A stretch of DNA of 64,000 bases from Colwellia psychrerythraea (GCF_000764225.1 NZ_JQED01000031.1:44377-108376), one strand, 5' to 3'. Positions 46,615-58,062 are shown, counted from the first letter of the stretch. The notes: generated from the letters alone by a model not told the origin. A program made the numbers and translations.

Positions 46615-49600
46615 TTACAACGAATTATGTAACTCTTGAACAGAACGTACTGTACTCATTTCATCAGCAGCATGCGCCATACAAGTAGCAAATGCAGCAT
46701 TTAATGTTGTTGTATAAGCTACTTTATAACGTAATGCTCCACCACGTAATACTTTAGAATCTTCTATGGCTTTTCGGCCCTCTGTCGTATTAATGATGTA
46801 ACTGTATTCGCTATTTTTAATTCTATCAAGTATATGTGGACGACCTTCGTGTACTTTATTTACACGTCGAACCGGAACACCCGCTTCACGTAAAATAACT
46901 TCAGTACCGTGAGTCGCATCAATATCATAACCTAATTCAACCATGATTTTAGCTAATTCTAGTACACGTACTTTATCACTGTTACGCACTGAAATTAACG
47001 CACGACCTGTTTTAGGAACAGATACACCAGCACCAAGGTTTGCCTTAGCATAAGCCTCTTCAAACGTATCACCTACGCCCATGACTTCACCCGTTGAACG
47101 CATTTCAGGGCCAACTAGCGGGTCACTGCCGTGGAACTTGTTAAATGGTATAACAACTTCTTTAACTGAGAAGTAGTTTGGAATCACTTCTTTAACAATG
47201 CCTTGTTCTTTTAATGACTTACCAGCCATTACGCGTGCACCAACTTTAGCTAATGGTACTGACGTTGCTTTTGAAACAAAAGGAATGGTACGGGCAGCAC
47301 GTGGGTTTACTTCAATTAAGTAAACTTCACCATCTTTAACCGCCATTTGCGTGTTCATCAAGCCAATTACACCTAACTCAAACGCTAAGTCTGATACTTG
47401 CTTACGCATAACATCTTGGATTTCTTGGCTTAAGCTATAGGCTGGTAGTGAACAAGCACTATCACCTGAATGAACACCGGCCTGTTCAATGTGTTGCATA
47501 ATACCGCCAACAACGACATCTGTACCATCACAAACAACATCAATATCAACTTCAATCGCATCATCAAGGAAGTGATCAAGTAATACTGGAGAGTCGTTCG
47601 ATACGCTTACAGCTTCAGTCATATAACGACGTAAATCATCTAGGTCATAAACAATTTCCATTGCGCGGCCACCCAGAACATAAGATGGGCGAACAACTAA
47701 TGGGAAACCAATACTTTCAGCTTTTGCCATTGCTTCATCTAGTGACGTTACGGTGGCATTTTCTGGCTGTAGTAGCGATAAACGATCAACCGCTTGTTGG
47801 AAACGCTCTCTATCTTCTGCGCGGTCAATTGCATCTGGAGAAGTACCGATAATAGGTACACCCGCAGCTTCTAAAGCACGTGCTAATTTAAGTGGTGTTT
47901 GACCACCGTACTGCACGATAACGCCTTTCGGCTTTTCAACACGAACAATTTCTAAAACGTCTTCAAAAGTAATTGATTCGAAGTAAAGTCTATCTGAGGT
48001 ATCGTAATCTGTCGAAACGGTTTCAGGGTTACAGTTAACCATGATAGTTTCGAAGCCATCTTCACGAAGTGCTAAAGCAGCGTGAACACAACAGTAATCG
48101 AACTCAATCCCTTGACCGATGCGGTTAGGGCCACCACCTAAGATCATGATTTTATCATTATCTGTTGGATTAGCTTCACATTCTTCATCATAGGTTGAGT
48201 ACATGTAAGCAGTATCAGAACTGAACTCTGCAGCACAGGTATCAACACGCTTATACACTGGGAAAATCTCAGCGTTATGGCGTTTTTTACGTACTTCAGC
48301 TTCGCTTACACCAATGAGTTCAGCTAAACGTGAATCAGCAAAACCTTTACGTTTAAGTTTACGTAAATATTCAGGGTTTAATACTTTTAAACCACCTTCG
48401 CTAACTTTAGCTTCATCTAAAATGATGTCTTCAATTTGTACTAGGAACCAACGGTCAATTTTAGTTAGTCTAAAGATATCTTCAACACTTAAACCTAAAC
48501 GGAAAGCATCAGCAACATACCAAATACGATCTGCGCCAGCTTCTTGCAGCTCATGCATTATTTTAGTTTTAGCACCCGGCTGAGTTACATCAACAATAGA
48601 GTCAAAACCGTTTACGCCAACTTCTAGACCACGTAATGCTTTTTGCATTGATTCTTGTTGGTTACGGCCAATAGCCATCACTTCACCAACTGACTTCATT
48701 TGCGTGGTTAATCTATCTTCTGCACCGGCAAACTTTTCAAAGTTAAAACGTGGGATCTTAGTCACTACGTAATCGATTGTCGGTTCGAATGATGCTGGTG
48801 TTTTACCGCCAGTGATATCATTGGTTAATTCATCAAGGGTGTAACCAACAGCTAGTTTTGCCGCGATTTTAGCAATAGGGAAACCTGTTGCTTTTGAGGC
48901 TAATGCTGACGAACGAGATACACGTGGGTTCATCTCGATAATAACCATACGACCTGTGTCAGGACAAATACCAAACTGTACGTTTGAACCACCCGTTTCA
49001 ACACCAATTTCACGAAGAACAGCTAATGATGCATTACGCATGATTTGATATTCTTTATCCGTTAATGTTTGCGCTGGTGCAACTGTGATTGAGTCACCAG
49101 TATGAATTCCCATTGGGTCAAAGTTTTCAATCGAACAAATAATGATACAGTTATCATTTTTGTCGCGAACCACTTCCATTTCATATTCTTTCCAACCAAT
49201 TAATGATTCATCAATCAATAATTCTGTTGTTGGCGATAAATCTAAACCACGGATACAAATTTCATCGAACTCTTCAGTGTTATATGCGATACCGCCACCA
49301 GTTCCGCCCATTGTAAATGATGGTCTGATGATACAAGGAAAGCCTAGATGTTTGCTTGCTTCGTGTGCTTCTTCGATTGAGTGCACAATTTCCGCACGTG
49401 GTGTTTCTAAACCAATCGCTTTCATTGCTTTGTCAAAACGACTACGGTCTTCAGCTTTGTCAATTGCGTCTGCTGTTGCACCAATCATTTCAACATTGAA
49501 TTCTGCTAATACGCCTTTGGCTTCAAGCTCTAACGCACAGTTTAATGCTGTTTGACCACCCATAGTAGGTAGAACAGCACAAGGACGTTCTTTTTCAATA

Positions 49601-49830
49601 ATATTACGTACAACTTCCCAATGAATTGGTTCGATGTATGTCGCATCGGCCATATCTGGGTCAGTCATAATTGTTGCAGGGTTAGAGTTAACTAAGATAA
49701 CTCGGTAACCCTCTTCACGAAGTGCTTTACACGCTTGCGCGCCTGAATAATCGAACTCACAGGCTTGACCAATAACAATTGGGCCTGCACCTAAGATCAA
49801 GATACTTTTTAAATCAGTACGTTTTGCCAT
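46615..49830 (-). CDS. carB: Carbamoyl-phosphate synthase large subunit
   Basis: Makes carbamoyl phosphate from bicarbonate, ATP and ammonia supplied by CarA, for arginine and pyrimidine synthesis. 1071 aa, full length. Two ATP-grasp halves are visible ([21 protein letters not shown] near residue 10 shown in part as GAGPIVIGQ, and [14 protein letters not shown] near residue 557), each with an EMNPR/EVNPR motif. The last ~135 residues form the regulatory MGS-like domain that binds UMP and ornithine. It is 30 bp downstream of carA. Confidence 0.97.
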   Translation of the reverse strand: MAKRTDLKSILILGAGPIVIGQACEFDYSGAQACKALREEGYRVILVNSNPATIMTDPDMADATYIEPIHWEVVRNIIEKERPCAVLPTMGGQTALNCALELEAKGVLAEFNVEMIGATADAIDKAEDRSRFDKAMKAIGLETPRAEIVHSIEEAHEASKHLGFPCIIRPSFTMGGTGGGIAYNTEEFDEICIRGLDLSPTTELLIDESLIGWKEYEMEVVRDKNDNCIIICSIENFDPMGIHTGDSITVAPAQTLTDKEYQIMRNASLAVLREIGVETGGSNVQFGICPDTGRMVIIEMNPRVSRSSALASKATGFPIAKIAAKLAVGYTLDELTNDITGGKTPASFEPTIDYVVTKIPRFNFEKFAGAEDRLTTQMKSVGEVMAIGRNQQESMQKALRGLEVGVNGFDSIVDVTQPGAKTKIMHELQEAGADRIWYVADAFRLGLSVEDIFRLTKIDRWFLVQIEDIILDEAKVSEGGLKVLNPEYLRKLKRKGFADSRLAELIGVSEAEVRKKRHNAEIFPVYKRVDTCAAEFSSDTAYMYSTYDEECEANPTDNDKIMILGGGPNRIGQGIEFDYCCVHAALALREDGFETIMVNCNPETVSTDYDTSDRLYFESITFEDVLEIVRVEKPKGVIVQYGGQTPLKLARALEAAGVPIIGTSPDAIDRAEDRERFQQAVDRLSLLQPENATVTSLDEAMAKAESIGFPLVVRPSYVLGGRAMEIVYDLDDLRRYMTEAVSVSNDSPVLLDHFLDDAIEVDIDVVCDGTDVVVGGIMQHIEQAGVHSGDSACSLPAYSLSQEIQDVMRKQVSDLAFELGVIGLMNTQMAVKDGEVYLIEVNPRAARTIPFVSKATSVPLAKVGARVMAGKSLKEQGIVKEVIPNYFSVKEVVIPFNKFHGSDPLVGPEMRSTGEVMGVGDTFEEAYAKANLGAGVSVPKTGRALISVRNSDKVRVLELAKIMVELGYDIDATHGTEVILREAGVPVRRVNKVHEGRPHILDRIKNSEYSYIINTTEGRKAIEDSKVLRGGALRYKVAYTTTLNAAFATCMAHAADEMSTVRSVQELHNSL

Positions 49831-49860
49831 TTTCTTTTCTCTCTTCTCTTGTCTGTCGGT

Positions 49861-51012
49861 TTAAGCGTTGTTTGATTTGTAGATGTTGATCAAGTCAATA
49901 AAGTGATCAAATAATGGCGCCGCATCGTGTGGACCAGGGCTTGCTTCAGGGTGACCTTGGAAGCTAAATGCTGGTTTATCTGTACGATGGATACCTTGTA
50001 AAGAATCATCAAATAAAGACTTATGGGTAACTTTTAAGTTGCTTGGTAGGTTAGCTTCATCAACAGCAAAACCATGGTTTTGTGAAGTAATCATAACAAC
50101 ATCACGACCAAAGTCTTTTACCGGATGGTTAGCACCATGATGGCCAAATTTCATTTTTATTGTACTTGCGCCACTTGCTAGACCCAATAATTGATGACCC
50201 AGACAAATACCAAACACAGGTATCTCTGTTTCTAGGAAAGTTTGAATTGCTGAGATAGCGTAATCACATGGCTCTGGATCACCTGGTCCATTTGATAAGA
50301 AAATACCATCTGGGTTCATTGCAAGTACTTCACTTGCTGGTGTTTGTGCAGGTACCACAGTTAATTTACAACCACGGTCAACTAACATACGTAAAATGTT
50401 ACTTTTCGCACCAAAGTCATAAGCTACCACATGAAATTCAAGGTTTTCAGGTTTTGTAAAGCCCTTACCAAGTTCCCAGCTACCGTCTGTCCATTGGTAT
50501 TGCTCTTTCGTTGAAACAACTTTCGCTAAGTCCATACCTTTAAGGCCTGGAAATGCTTGAGCTTGAGTCAGCGCACTTGCTTGTTGGCTTTCATCATTAA
50601 CATCATCTAATGTTAAGATACAGCCGTTTTGAGCACCTTTTTCACGTAAAATGCGCGTTAATTTACGTGTATCAATATCAGCAATACCTAAGATATTGTT
50701 ATCAATTAGGTAGTCACTTAAATTCTGTTCATTACGAAAGTTACTAGCAAGTAAAGGCAAATCACGAATAACTAGACCTTTAGCAACAATGCTATTTGAC
50801 TCTTTATCTTCGTTATTAGTACCAGTATTACCGATGTGCGGGTAAGTTAGGGTAATAATTTGCTCTGCATATGATGGATCGGTAAGAATTTCCTGATAAC
50901 CTGTCATCGAAGTGTTAAATACCACCTCCCCAACAGCCGACCCTTGTGCACCAATTGCGGTGCCTTTAAAAACAGTGCCGTCTTCAAGCACTAAAATAGC
51001 AGATGTAGCCAA
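49861..51012 (-). CDS. carA: Carbamoyl-phosphate synthase small subunit (TTG start)
   Basis: The glutaminase subunit. I place the start at TTG 51012: a strong GGAGG lies five bases before it. The protein then begins [13 protein letters not shown], matching the family N-terminus, and has 383 aa, the normal length. The frame stays open 29 codons further, but those residues do not resemble CarA. The class I glutamine amidotransferase triad is visible: Cys in GICLGHQLL, and His-Glu in [11 protein letters not shown]. The allosteric partner carB follows. The poor start codon may limit expression. Confidence 0.95.
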   Translation of the reverse strand: MATSAILVLEDGTVFKGTAIGAQGSAVGEVVFNTSMTGYQEILTDPSYAEQIITLTYPHIGNTGTNNEDKESNSIVAKGLVIRDLPLLASNFRNEQNLSDYLIDNNILGIADIDTRKLTRILREKGAQNGCILTLDDVNDESQQASALTQAQAFPGLKGMDLAKVVSTKEQYQWTDGSWELGKGFTKPENLEFHVVAYDFGAKSNILRMLVDRGCKLTVVPAQTPASEVLAMNPDGIFLSNGPGDPEPCDYAISAIQTFLETEIPVFGICLGHQLLGLASGASTIKMKFGHHGANHPVKDFGRDVVMITSQNHGFAVDEANLPSNLKVTHKSLFDDSLQGIHRTDKPAFSFQGHPEASPGPHDAAPLFDHFIDLINIYKSNNA

Positions 51013-51197
51013 TGTAACCTCCAAAGAAGAAATAAACGTAAACGCGCATGTAACAGCAAGTGCTCCATGCATTTGCTTTTTACTGTACTTCCCGTACAAG
51101 AATAGATGTTAAAAACTGCTTTTCAGCTAAATTTTTGACAAAATCCACTTATTTTACGCTTGTACTTTACTTTCGTCTAGTAATAATATGTAAAAAT

Positions 51198-51252
51198 GTA
51201 GTCTTTTCTAGCTTTTCCTAGTATTTTCTAGTCAAAGGGCTGAAAAGACTAC
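51198..51252 (-). promoter_or_regulatory. Inverted repeat in the carAB leader
   Basis: GTAGTCTTTTC (51198-51208) and its exact complement (51242-51252) enclose a 33-nt loop containing CTAG-rich repeats (TTTTCTAG, TTTTCCTAG, TTTTCTAG). On the minus strand ATTTTTAC follows the hairpin. It may be the dapB terminator, or a leader or attenuator for carAB. Confidence 0.5.
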
Positions 51253-51303
51253 TTATCTATAGTGAAATTTCGTTAATATCTTGGTATTAACTAGAAATTA
51301 ACA

Positions 51304-52110
51304 TTAATCTTTTAACCCGAGTACGTCTTGCATATCATAAAAACCTGCATCAGCATCGTTTAACCAAAATGCTGCACGCATCGCACCTAGAGCAAATGTC
51401 ATTCGAGAGCTTGCTTTATGGGTAATTTCAAGTCTTTCGCCTAAGTCGGCAAAAAAAGCCGTGTGCTCGCCAACAATATCGCCTGCTCTAACCGTTGCAA
51501 AACCAATGGTTTCTCTATCACGTTCCTCTGTTATGCCTTCACGTCCATAAACAGCAACTTTATTAAGATCACGCCCTAACGTATCAGCAATAACTTGTCC
51601 CATTTTGACAGCCGTACCAGAGGGGGCATCTTTTTTAAAGCGGTGATGTGCTTCAAATATTTCTATATCCGTTTCATTGCCAATCGCTTTTGCTGTCACT
51701 TGCAATAACTTAAACATTAAATTAACACCTACACTGGTATTAGGCGCTAGAATAACAGGCATAGTTTTGCCAGCTTCTTTAATAACTTCAACTTGCTCAT
51801 CAGAGAAACCAGTTGTGCCAATAACTAAGGCCTTTTTGTTTTCATTACACCAAGCAAGGTTTTCTAGCGTGGTTTCTATCGAAGTAAAATCAATAAAAAC
51901 ATCTGCAGCAGTCATTTGAGATAAGGCCGTTGACGTTTTAATGCCAATTGCGCCAATGCCGGCTAACTCCCCTAGATCAAAATCGACAAAAGATGAGCCA
52001 GTACGCACACTACCACCCACTAATTCAATACTTGCATGTTCATGAGCTGCCTGAATTAAATTGCGCCCCATTCGACCACTGCAACCTAAAATAGCTACTT
52101 TTACTTTCAT
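51304..52110 (-). CDS. dapB: 4-hydroxy-tetrahydrodipicolinate reductase
   Basis: Lysine and diaminopimelate synthesis. 268 aa. N-terminal nucleotide-binding [11 protein letters not shown], catalytic [15 protein letters not shown] with the two conserved His and Lys, and the C-terminal [23 protein letters not shown] precedes the ATG. It lies upstream of carA, a conserved dapB-carA-carB order. Confidence 0.96.
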   Translation of the reverse strand: MKVKVAILGCSGRMGRNLIQAAHEHASIELVGGSVRTGSSFVDFDLGELAGIGAIGIKTSTALSQMTAADVFIDFTSIETTLENLAWCNENKKALVIGTTGFSDEQVEVIKEAGKTMPVILAPNTSVGVNLMFKLLQVTAKAIGNETDIEIFEAHHRFKKDAPSGTAVKMGQVIADTLGRDLNKVAVYGREGITEERDRETIGFATVRAGDIVGEHTAFFADLGERLEITHKASSRMTFALGAMRAAFWLNDADAGFYDMQDVLGLKD

Positions 52111-52200
52111 ATTGTTCTCTACTATTCTTTTGAAAAGAGCGGAAACCGCCGATAATTTTAGTTAACTTTTTGTTACTCGCAAATTTATATTCAATAGATG

Positions 52201-52620
52201 TTACCAATCAAGTGGCTCTGCTAGTGTTAACGAGCTATCTAGTTCATGAGAAATAACATTAATAATTTTCAATGTACCTTCATCATTTATTACATGGTAA
52301 ATCGCGGTAAAATCTGCAAAAACCTGACCTTGCCCATCGATAAAATCCCAATCTATGCACACTAAATATAACTGTTTACTTATCTGCTCAAAAGATGACT
52401 TCTTCGCAATAATATCACTTGTATTTGCTTCTTTAAGTTGAGTTAAAATAGTACCGAACTCTTGAAGACAATCAGATGAGTTTGTAAGTAAAACTATTTT
52501 ATCAGGTGTATTTAGTGTGCATGGTAAGTGATAACATCGGCTTACCTCATTAAGATCGTAATGAATAAATGCATGTTGATAGCGTTTAAAAAGTGCTTGT
52601 AACTCGGTACCAATCTGCAT
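52201..52620 (-). CDS. NTF2/SnoaL-like protein of unknown function
   Basis: About 139 aa from the ATG at 52620, which has AGG five bases upstream; a GTG two codons earlier is too close to the GGAG. An N-terminal helix (LQALFKRYQHAFIHYDLNEV), a YHLPCTLNTPDKIVLL strand pair and the later WDFIDGQGQVFADFTAIYHV pattern suggest the cone-shaped NTF2-like fold. No catalytic residues can be named. The gene is monocistronic, between dapB and fklB. Confidence 0.6.
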   Translation of the reverse strand: MQIGTELQALFKRYQHAFIHYDLNEVSRCYHLPCTLNTPDKIVLLTNSSDCLQEFGTILTQLKEANTSDIIAKKSSFEQISKQLYLVCIDWDFIDGQGQVFADFTAIYHVINDEGTLKIINVISHELDSSLTLAEPLDW

Positions 52621-52704
52621 AAACACCTACTCCCCCATTTTCCATAACGTAATAACTGCTAGCTTACTTTCAGTCATCACATTAATTCAATTTGTTTTAG
52701 CTTA

Positions 52705-52732
52705 AAAAAAAGCCCTCAATTGAGGGCTTTCA
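52705..52732 (-). terminator. Terminator after fklB
   Basis: AAAGCCCTCAATTGAGGGCTTT palindrome; T run on the minus strand. Confidence 0.85.
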
Positions 52733-52746
52733 TTATAATACGATAT

Positions 52747-53358
52747 TTATTTGATGCTTAATAATTCAACATCGAATACTAACGTAGCATAAGGAGGTAT
52801 AGCGCCTTGAGAACCACGCTCACCGTATGCTAAATCGTAAGGAATAGTTAATTTCCACTTACTACCTTCAGTCATCAACTGAAGTGCTTCAGTCCAGCCA
52901 GCAATAACGCCATTTACTGGGAATTCAGCTGGTTGTCCACGCTCTACAGAGCTATCAAAAACATCACCGTTTGCAAATGTACCGTGATAATGAACACTTA
53001 CAGTGCTTTCGGCTGAAGGTTTTTCGCCTTCACCTGTCGTAATGACTTCGTACTGTAAACCTGACTCAGTTACAGTTACTTCATCACGTTTAGCATTATC
53101 GGCTAAGAATTTTTCACCTTCCGCTGAAGCTTCTTTAGCAGCAGCTTGCTCTTGCTCTTGTAACTTTTTAGAAACAATAGAAAAAGCTTCGTTTAAGTCT
53201 TCATCTGAAACTTGGCTAGCAGCAGCAGCAAGCGCATCAGCAATACCAGCTTGTACAGCAGTGATATCAAACTCTTTAAAAGGATTATTGCGAAGTTGGT
53301 CACCTAATTGACGACCTACGCCATAGCTAACACGTTGTTCAATAGTATCAAAACTCAT
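52747..53358 (-). CDS. fklB: FKBP-type peptidyl-prolyl cis-trans isomerase FklB
   Basis: A 203-aa protein folding isomerase. The N-terminal helical dimerisation domain (FDTIEQRVSYGVGRQLG onward) is followed by an FKBP domain: VSVHYHGTFANGDVFDSS, PVNGVIAGWTEALQLM and SKWKLTIPYDLAYGERG, with the aromatic active-site residues in place. No signal peptide is seen, so it resembles FklB rather than periplasmic FkpA. GGAG precedes the ATG. Confidence 0.9.
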   Translation of the reverse strand: MSFDTIEQRVSYGVGRQLGDQLRNNPFKEFDITAVQAGIADALAAAASQVSDEDLNEAFSIVSKKLQEQEQAAAKEASAEGEKFLADNAKRDEVTVTESGLQYEVITTGEGEKPSAESTVSVHYHGTFANGDVFDSSVERGQPAEFPVNGVIAGWTEALQLMTEGSKWKLTIPYDLAYGERGSQGAIPPYATLVFDVELLSIK

Positions 53359-53550
53359 TGGTATATAAACTCCAGACTATACTGTCATTTTTAATGATTA
53401 ATTTTATGTAAACTTTACTGTTAAAGGAAACTAAATTAATCGAAGGTTTAAAATTATCGCGATTCTAGCATAAAAACTTTAACGCGAACAACTTCAAATT
53501 GTTGCTTAACGTAAGTAAATACCGACGAAAAAAAACTGTAAAAATAAAAA

Positions 53551-53576
53551 ACTCGTTACTGATGGTAACGAGTTTT
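53551..53576. terminator. Terminator after putP
   Basis: ACTCGTTAC/GTAACGAGT stem with T runs on both sides. Confidence 0.85.
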
Positions 53577-53607
53577 TTAAAGGGGTGCTTAGAACGGATT
53601 GAATACC

Positions 53608-55095
53608 TTATTTATGATGTTCTAACATCTCATCAAATGTAGTACCGATACTCGTTTCAATTTGAGGTGATAGTTTGCTGACGATGAAAATCGCTATTGA
53701 ACAAACGATAAAGCCTGGCACTATTTCATACATCAATGCACTTAATGATTGTCCATCGATGGTGATAGGGGCATAAATCCAGATAAGTACAGTGACTGCA
53801 CCACTAATGATACCGGCTAAAGCACCATTTCGAGTCATCTCTTTCCAATACAAAGAAGCAATAATGACAGGTCCAAAAGCAGCACCAAACCCAGCCCAAG
53901 CATTACTCACTAAACTTAATATACTGCTATTACGATCGTATGCTAAGTAAATGGCAACCAAGGCAACAAGGAGCACTGAAATTCGCCCAATCAGTACTAA
54001 TTGTTTTTCACTCGCATCGCGGTGCAAGAAAGCTTGGTAGAAATCACCCGTAAGTGAACTTGAAGTCACCAATAATTGAGAAGATATTGTACTCATGATG
54101 GCTGCGAGAATTGCTGCCAGTAAAAACCCAGCAACTAGTGGGCTAAATAATAACTGTGAAAGTACGATAAAAATGGTTTCGGCATCATCCAGCTTTATCC
54201 CTGTTTTGGTCACATAAGCTATACCAGCAAAACCAGTTGCCATTGCGCCAACAATAGCGACAATCATCCAACTCATACCTATTCTGCGAGCTGTTGGCAT
54301 ATCTTTTACACTTCTTATGGCCATAAATCGAACAATGATATGTGGTTGACCAAAATAACCTAAGCCCCAAGCCATGGCTGAAATAATGCCAATAACACTG
54401 ACACCACTAAATAGATTTAACAGGTCTGGGTTTATCGTATTAATAGTACTTTGCATTTCAGACAAACCACCAACTTCGCTTATGGTGACAACAGGCACCA
54501 AGACCAAGGCAATAAACATGATACAGCCTTGAACAAAATCAGTTAAACTCACCGCTAAAAAACCACCAAACATGGTGTAAGCAACCACTACTCCAGCAGT
54601 AACATATAATCCTATTTCATAATTTAAGCCAAATGAGCTTTCAAATAACTTACCACCGGCAACAATACCACTTGAGGTATACAGCGTGAAAAAGACAACA
54701 ATAACAACTGACGAAACAATTCTAAGCACGCGGGTTTTATCATTAAACCTATTTTCAAAAAAATCTGGTAGCGTTATCGAATCATTGGCTAATTCGGTAT
54801 AGGTTCTAAGGCGCGGTGCTACCACTAAATAGTTGAGAAAGGCACCGATAACTAAGCCAATAGCTATCCAAATACTACTCATGCCCGTGATGTACATAGC
54901 GCCAGGTAGCCCCATTAACATCCAACCGCTCATGTCAGACGCACCTGCAGATAATGCAGCAACACTCGGTGATAGACTACGACCGCCCAACATATACCCA
55001 GTAACATCACTGGTTGATTTACGGTAGGAATACAAACCAATTAACAACATGGTTAAAAAATAAAGAGTTAATGAGATTAAGGTTCCAATAGCCAA
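53608..55095 (-). CDS. putP: Sodium/proline symporter
   Basis: A solute:sodium symporter of about 495 aa and 13 helices. YMLGGRSLSPSVAALSAGASDMSGWMLMGLPG, named here by its parts GGRSLSP and GASDMSGW, is the PutP signature, with the sodium-site Ser residues. No ATG lies near the expected N-terminus. A TTG at 55095 with AGG eight bases upstream gives MAIGTLISLT, aligning with the E. coli start. A second TTG at 55161 would add 22 residues with no match. Imports proline as osmolyte or nutrient; no putA is adjacent. Confidence 0.85.
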   Translation of the reverse strand: MAIGTLISLTLYFLTMLLIGLYSYRKSTSDVTGYMLGGRSLSPSVAALSAGASDMSGWMLMGLPGAMYITGMSSIWIAIGLVIGAFLNYLVVAPRLRTYTELANDSITLPDFFENRFNDKTRVLRIVSSVVIVVFFTLYTSSGIVAGGKLFESSFGLNYEIGLYVTAGVVVAYTMFGGFLAVSLTDFVQGCIMFIALVLVPVVTISEVGGLSEMQSTINTINPDLLNLFSGVSVIGIISAMAWGLGYFGQPHIIVRFMAIRSVKDMPTARRIGMSWMIVAIVGAMATGFAGIAYVTKTGIKLDDAETIFIVLSQLLFSPLVAGFLLAAILAAIMSTISSQLLVTSSSLTGDFYQAFLHRDASEKQLVLIGRISVLLVALVAIYLAYDRNSSILSLVSNAWAGFGAAFGPVIIASLYWKEMTRNGALAGIISGAVTVLIWIYAPITIDGQSLSALMYEIVPGFIVCSIAIFIVSKLSPQIETSIGTTFDEMLEHHK

Positions 55096-55344
55096 AGTAA
55101 TTACCTGCTTATTATTATGATAGTGAATGGGTAAGATCGCTAAACTAGCAAAATTGGTCAAAAAAAGAAACCTTAGTAGAGTATGTTATAGCAGAATTAA
55201 CAATGGTAATGATAACAATACGCAACAACTGTAAGTATATTGAATAAACTACCTAGTTATTCAAAAAACTAATGCAATCAAAGCCGCTATACCATATATT
55301 CAATAGTAATTAATATTTCTAAGTTAAGCTAGATAACTACCTAT

Positions 55345-56565
55345 ATGAATTTTTACGCTGCACGACAACCTATTTTAGATAAAAATAAAAAACTATTTGC
55401 TTACGAATTACTTTTCCGAGATAGCATAGATAATGTTTTCCCTGATATTGATGGCGATGAAGCGACTAGCAAAATGATAGAAGCCAGTCAGTTTAATATG
55501 GGTATCAGCGAATTTACCGGTAACAAACCCGCCTTTATCAATTTCACCCTGCAAACCTTAAAGCAAGGGTATCCTGAAATGCTTGAACCTGATGAAGTGG
55601 TTGTCGAAATTCTCGAAACCATAAAACCTGGTAAGCAGCTTTTGGCGTTTTGTAAAGATTTACATGAAAAAGGTTATACACTAGCTTTAGACGATTACGA
55701 ACACCAAAGTGTGTGGGCGCACTTTTATCCTTATATAAAAATCATTAAAATTGATATTCAATTAAGCGGGCTTGATGAGATTCGTGAAGTCCTTAGAGCG
55801 ACTAAAGATTACCCTCATATCAAAATGTTGGCTGAGAAAGTTGAAACATATGAAGAGTATGATCAAATGTTCCAACTCGGCTTTGATTACTTTCAGGGAT
55901 ACTTTTTTGCACAACCTGAAATGATCAAAACAAAGAATTTATCCCCTTCGCAGATAGCTATGGCGGAATTACTGTACGAGACCTCTAAAACTGAACTTGA
56001 TTTAAACAGTATCACCCATGTTTTTGAGCGTGATGTATCACTGTCTTATAAATTGTTACGTTATGCTAACTCCGCTATCTTCAAGCGTCGTAATGAAATA
56101 TCTACCATCAAACAAGCTCTTGTTATCTTAGGCTCTGGTGAGTTAAAACGTTTTATAGGCTTGATGTTTGCGATTACTGCAAATCCAAATAAGCCGTCCG
56201 AATTAATTAACTTAGCAATGACTCGAGCAAAGTTTTGTGAGTTAGTATCAGAAGATATTCGCTCACAACTCGATACCTCTATTGCTTTTTTAACTGGGTT
56301 ATTATCGATGATAGATGCCATTTTGGATGAAGATATGGCTTCAGTGCTAGAGAAATTGCCTTTATCAGAAGATATCAAACAACCACTTCTAACAAAAAAA
56401 GGGGTTATGGCTGCTTTGATTAAGTTAGTTGAATTTATCGAACAAGCCCAATGGGATAAAACCACTTTAGTGATGGAAAAGTTAAAATTAGATAAAGACA
56501 AAGTGGTAGAGCATTATAATCAAGCTGTTACATGGGCTGATGAGCAAACGCAAGCGGCTATTTAG
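55345..56565 (+). CDS. EAL-HDOD signalling protein (YuxH/CdgJ-like)
   Basis: A 406-aa protein. The N-terminal EAL domain is degenerate: the usual EALLR is AYELLFRDS, and the metal-binding motifs are incomplete (LALDDYEHQ instead of DDFGtG; AEKVET instead of AEGVE), so it probably does not degrade c-di-GMP. The C-terminal HDOD domain starts around residue 200 (LSYKLLRYANSAIFKRRNE, ALVILGSGELKRF). Such proteins adjust motility and biofilm formation in Vibrio and relatives. Single gene with its own terminator. Confidence 0.85.
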   Translation: MNFYAARQPILDKNKKLFAYELLFRDSIDNVFPDIDGDEATSKMIEASQFNMGISEFTGNKPAFINFTLQTLKQGYPEMLEPDEVVVEILETIKPGKQLLAFCKDLHEKGYTLALDDYEHQSVWAHFYPYIKIIKIDIQLSGLDEIREVLRATKDYPHIKMLAEKVETYEEYDQMFQLGFDYFQGYFFAQPEMIKTKNLSPSQIAMAELLYETSKTELDLNSITHVFERDVSLSYKLLRYANSAIFKRRNEISTIKQALVILGSGELKRFIGLMFAITANPNKPSELINLAMTRAKFCELVSEDIRSQLDTSIAFLTGLLSMIDAILDEDMASVLEKLPLSEDIKQPLLTKKGVMAALIKLVEFIEQAQWDKTTLVMEKLKLDKDKVVEHYNQAVTWADEQTQAAI

Positions 56566-56593
56566 CGCTAATTTATAGTTATCACGACAAAGC

Positions 56594-56622
56594 AAGCCAA
56601 CTACTTAGGGAGTTGGCTTTTC
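56594..56622 (+). terminator. Terminator after the EAL-HDOD gene
   Basis: AAGCCAACT/AGTTGGCTT stem followed by TTCTG. Confidence 0.7.
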
Positions 56623-56719
56623 TGTACCTACCTCACTTTTAGCCATCTAAACATCTACATTGACAGTTGAGAATTTACTTTTATAATGCAGCAACGATAT
56701 TGTTTTATATAGCTGTGAT

Positions 56720-58051
56720 ATGACTGATAAAAATGCCCCTCAAGAAAACTTAATTGCCCTGCTACCATTTGCCGTTTTTTTAGGGCTATTTCTAGGTACA
56801 GGCATTATTTTAACATTGCAAGGTATTGATTTTGCTTTCTATAAACTCCCTGCCAGTATCGCTATTATCCCCGCTATAATAGTTTCTATTAGCTTAGGTA
56901 AGTATTTATCTAAGAGTACTATTGAGAAGCAAATAGCGCAATTCATCAAGGGAGCGGGTAATAGCAACATTACAACAATGTGCATTATATATTTACTAGC
57001 TGGTGCGTTTTCCGTGGTTGCCAAGGCAACGGGCAGCGTTGATGCCAGCGTACAACTGGGTTTGGCTGTATTTCCAGATTACCTCTTACTCCCAGGGTTA
57101 TTTTTAGTCGCTGCTTTTTTATCTACTGCTATGGGTACATCTATGGGTACCATTGCCGCTATAGCACCAGTTGCCCTAGGGTTCATTGAATCTGCTAATT
57201 TAGATGCAGCACTGGTTGCTGGATGCATAATTTCCGGTGCTATTTTTGGTGATAATTTATCAATTATATCTGATACCACTATCGCTTCCACTCGCAGTCA
57301 GGGAGCACACATGAAAGATAAGTTTCGTGTTAACTTTAAGTTTGCCGTGCCCGCAGCGCTTATTTGTTTGGTAATTTTCACTGTTTTAGGTGGTGAAGTT
57401 AGCCACGAATTAAACAACGACTCTGCTGTTGCAGGTTTGATTCCTTACGTGACTATTCTTGTGTTAGCCTTGATGGGAGTGAATGTTTTTGTCGTCTTAA
57501 CGTTGGGGATAGTGCTGGCAGCAGCCATTGGTATGATTAGCAACGGTTATCAGTTTTCTGCCTGGCTAACTGATATCACTGCAGGCTTTGCCAGTATGCA
57601 AGACATCTTTCTGTTATCCCTCTTTATTGGTGGATTAAGTGAATTAGTTCGCCAACAAGGCGGTTTGTCGGCATTAACACGTGTGATAGAAACATTCGCC
57701 AGAAAACTAACACCGAATAATAAGAGGCGCGCTGCTGGCTTAGGTATTGCGAGTCTGGCCTTTATTTGTAACTTCTTTACCGCAAACAATACCGTTTCAA
57801 TTATAGTCACCGGTGATACCGCCAAGAACCTTGCTACTGACGGTGAGCTATCTCCTGCGGAGTCAGCCAGCTTACTCGATGTTTTTGCCTGTATTAACCA
57901 AGGTATGTTGCCATACGGTGCTCAAGTACTCTTACTTGGCGCCTCTTTGCATATTTCTCCATTGTCAGTGGCAAGTCACTCTTTTTATCCCATGATTTTG
58001 TTTTTTGCCGCAGGCTTCTCATTCTGGCGATTAACTAGAGTAAATAAATAA
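56720..58051 (+). CDS. NhaC-family Na+/H+ antiporter-like protein
   Basis: A 443-aa membrane protein with about 11-12 helices. GTSMGTIAAIAPVALGF, GAIFGDNLSIISDTTIAS and the late NFFTANNTVSI and NQGMLPYGAQVLLLGA segments match the NhaC/ion-transporter superfamily; the Asp and Asn of GDNLSIISD are the likely ion-binding residues. Sodium extrusion is expected in a marine bacterium, but some relatives exchange organic acids or amino acids. Single gene ending at a strong bidirectional terminator. Confidence 0.82.
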   Translation: MTDKNAPQENLIALLPFAVFLGLFLGTGIILTLQGIDFAFYKLPASIAIIPAIIVSISLGKYLSKSTIEKQIAQFIKGAGNSNITTMCIIYLLAGAFSVVAKATGSVDASVQLGLAVFPDYLLLPGLFLVAAFLSTAMGTSMGTIAAIAPVALGFIESANLDAALVAGCIISGAIFGDNLSIISDTTIASTRSQGAHMKDKFRVNFKFAVPAALICLVIFTVLGGEVSHELNNDSAVAGLIPYVTILVLALMGVNVFVVLTLGIVLAAAIGMISNGYQFSAWLTDITAGFASMQDIFLLSLFIGGLSELVRQQGGLSALTRVIETFARKLTPNNKRRAAGLGIASLAFICNFFTANNTVSIIVTGDTAKNLATDGELSPAESASLLDVFACINQGMLPYGAQVLLLGASLHISPLSVASHSFYPMILFFAAGFSFWRLTRVNK

Positions 58052-58062
58052 AATATAAAAGC

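Noticed and set aside
51013..51099. 29-codon N-terminal extension of CarA
   Set aside because: The extra residues do not match the family; TTG at 51012 with GGAGG gives the correct length.
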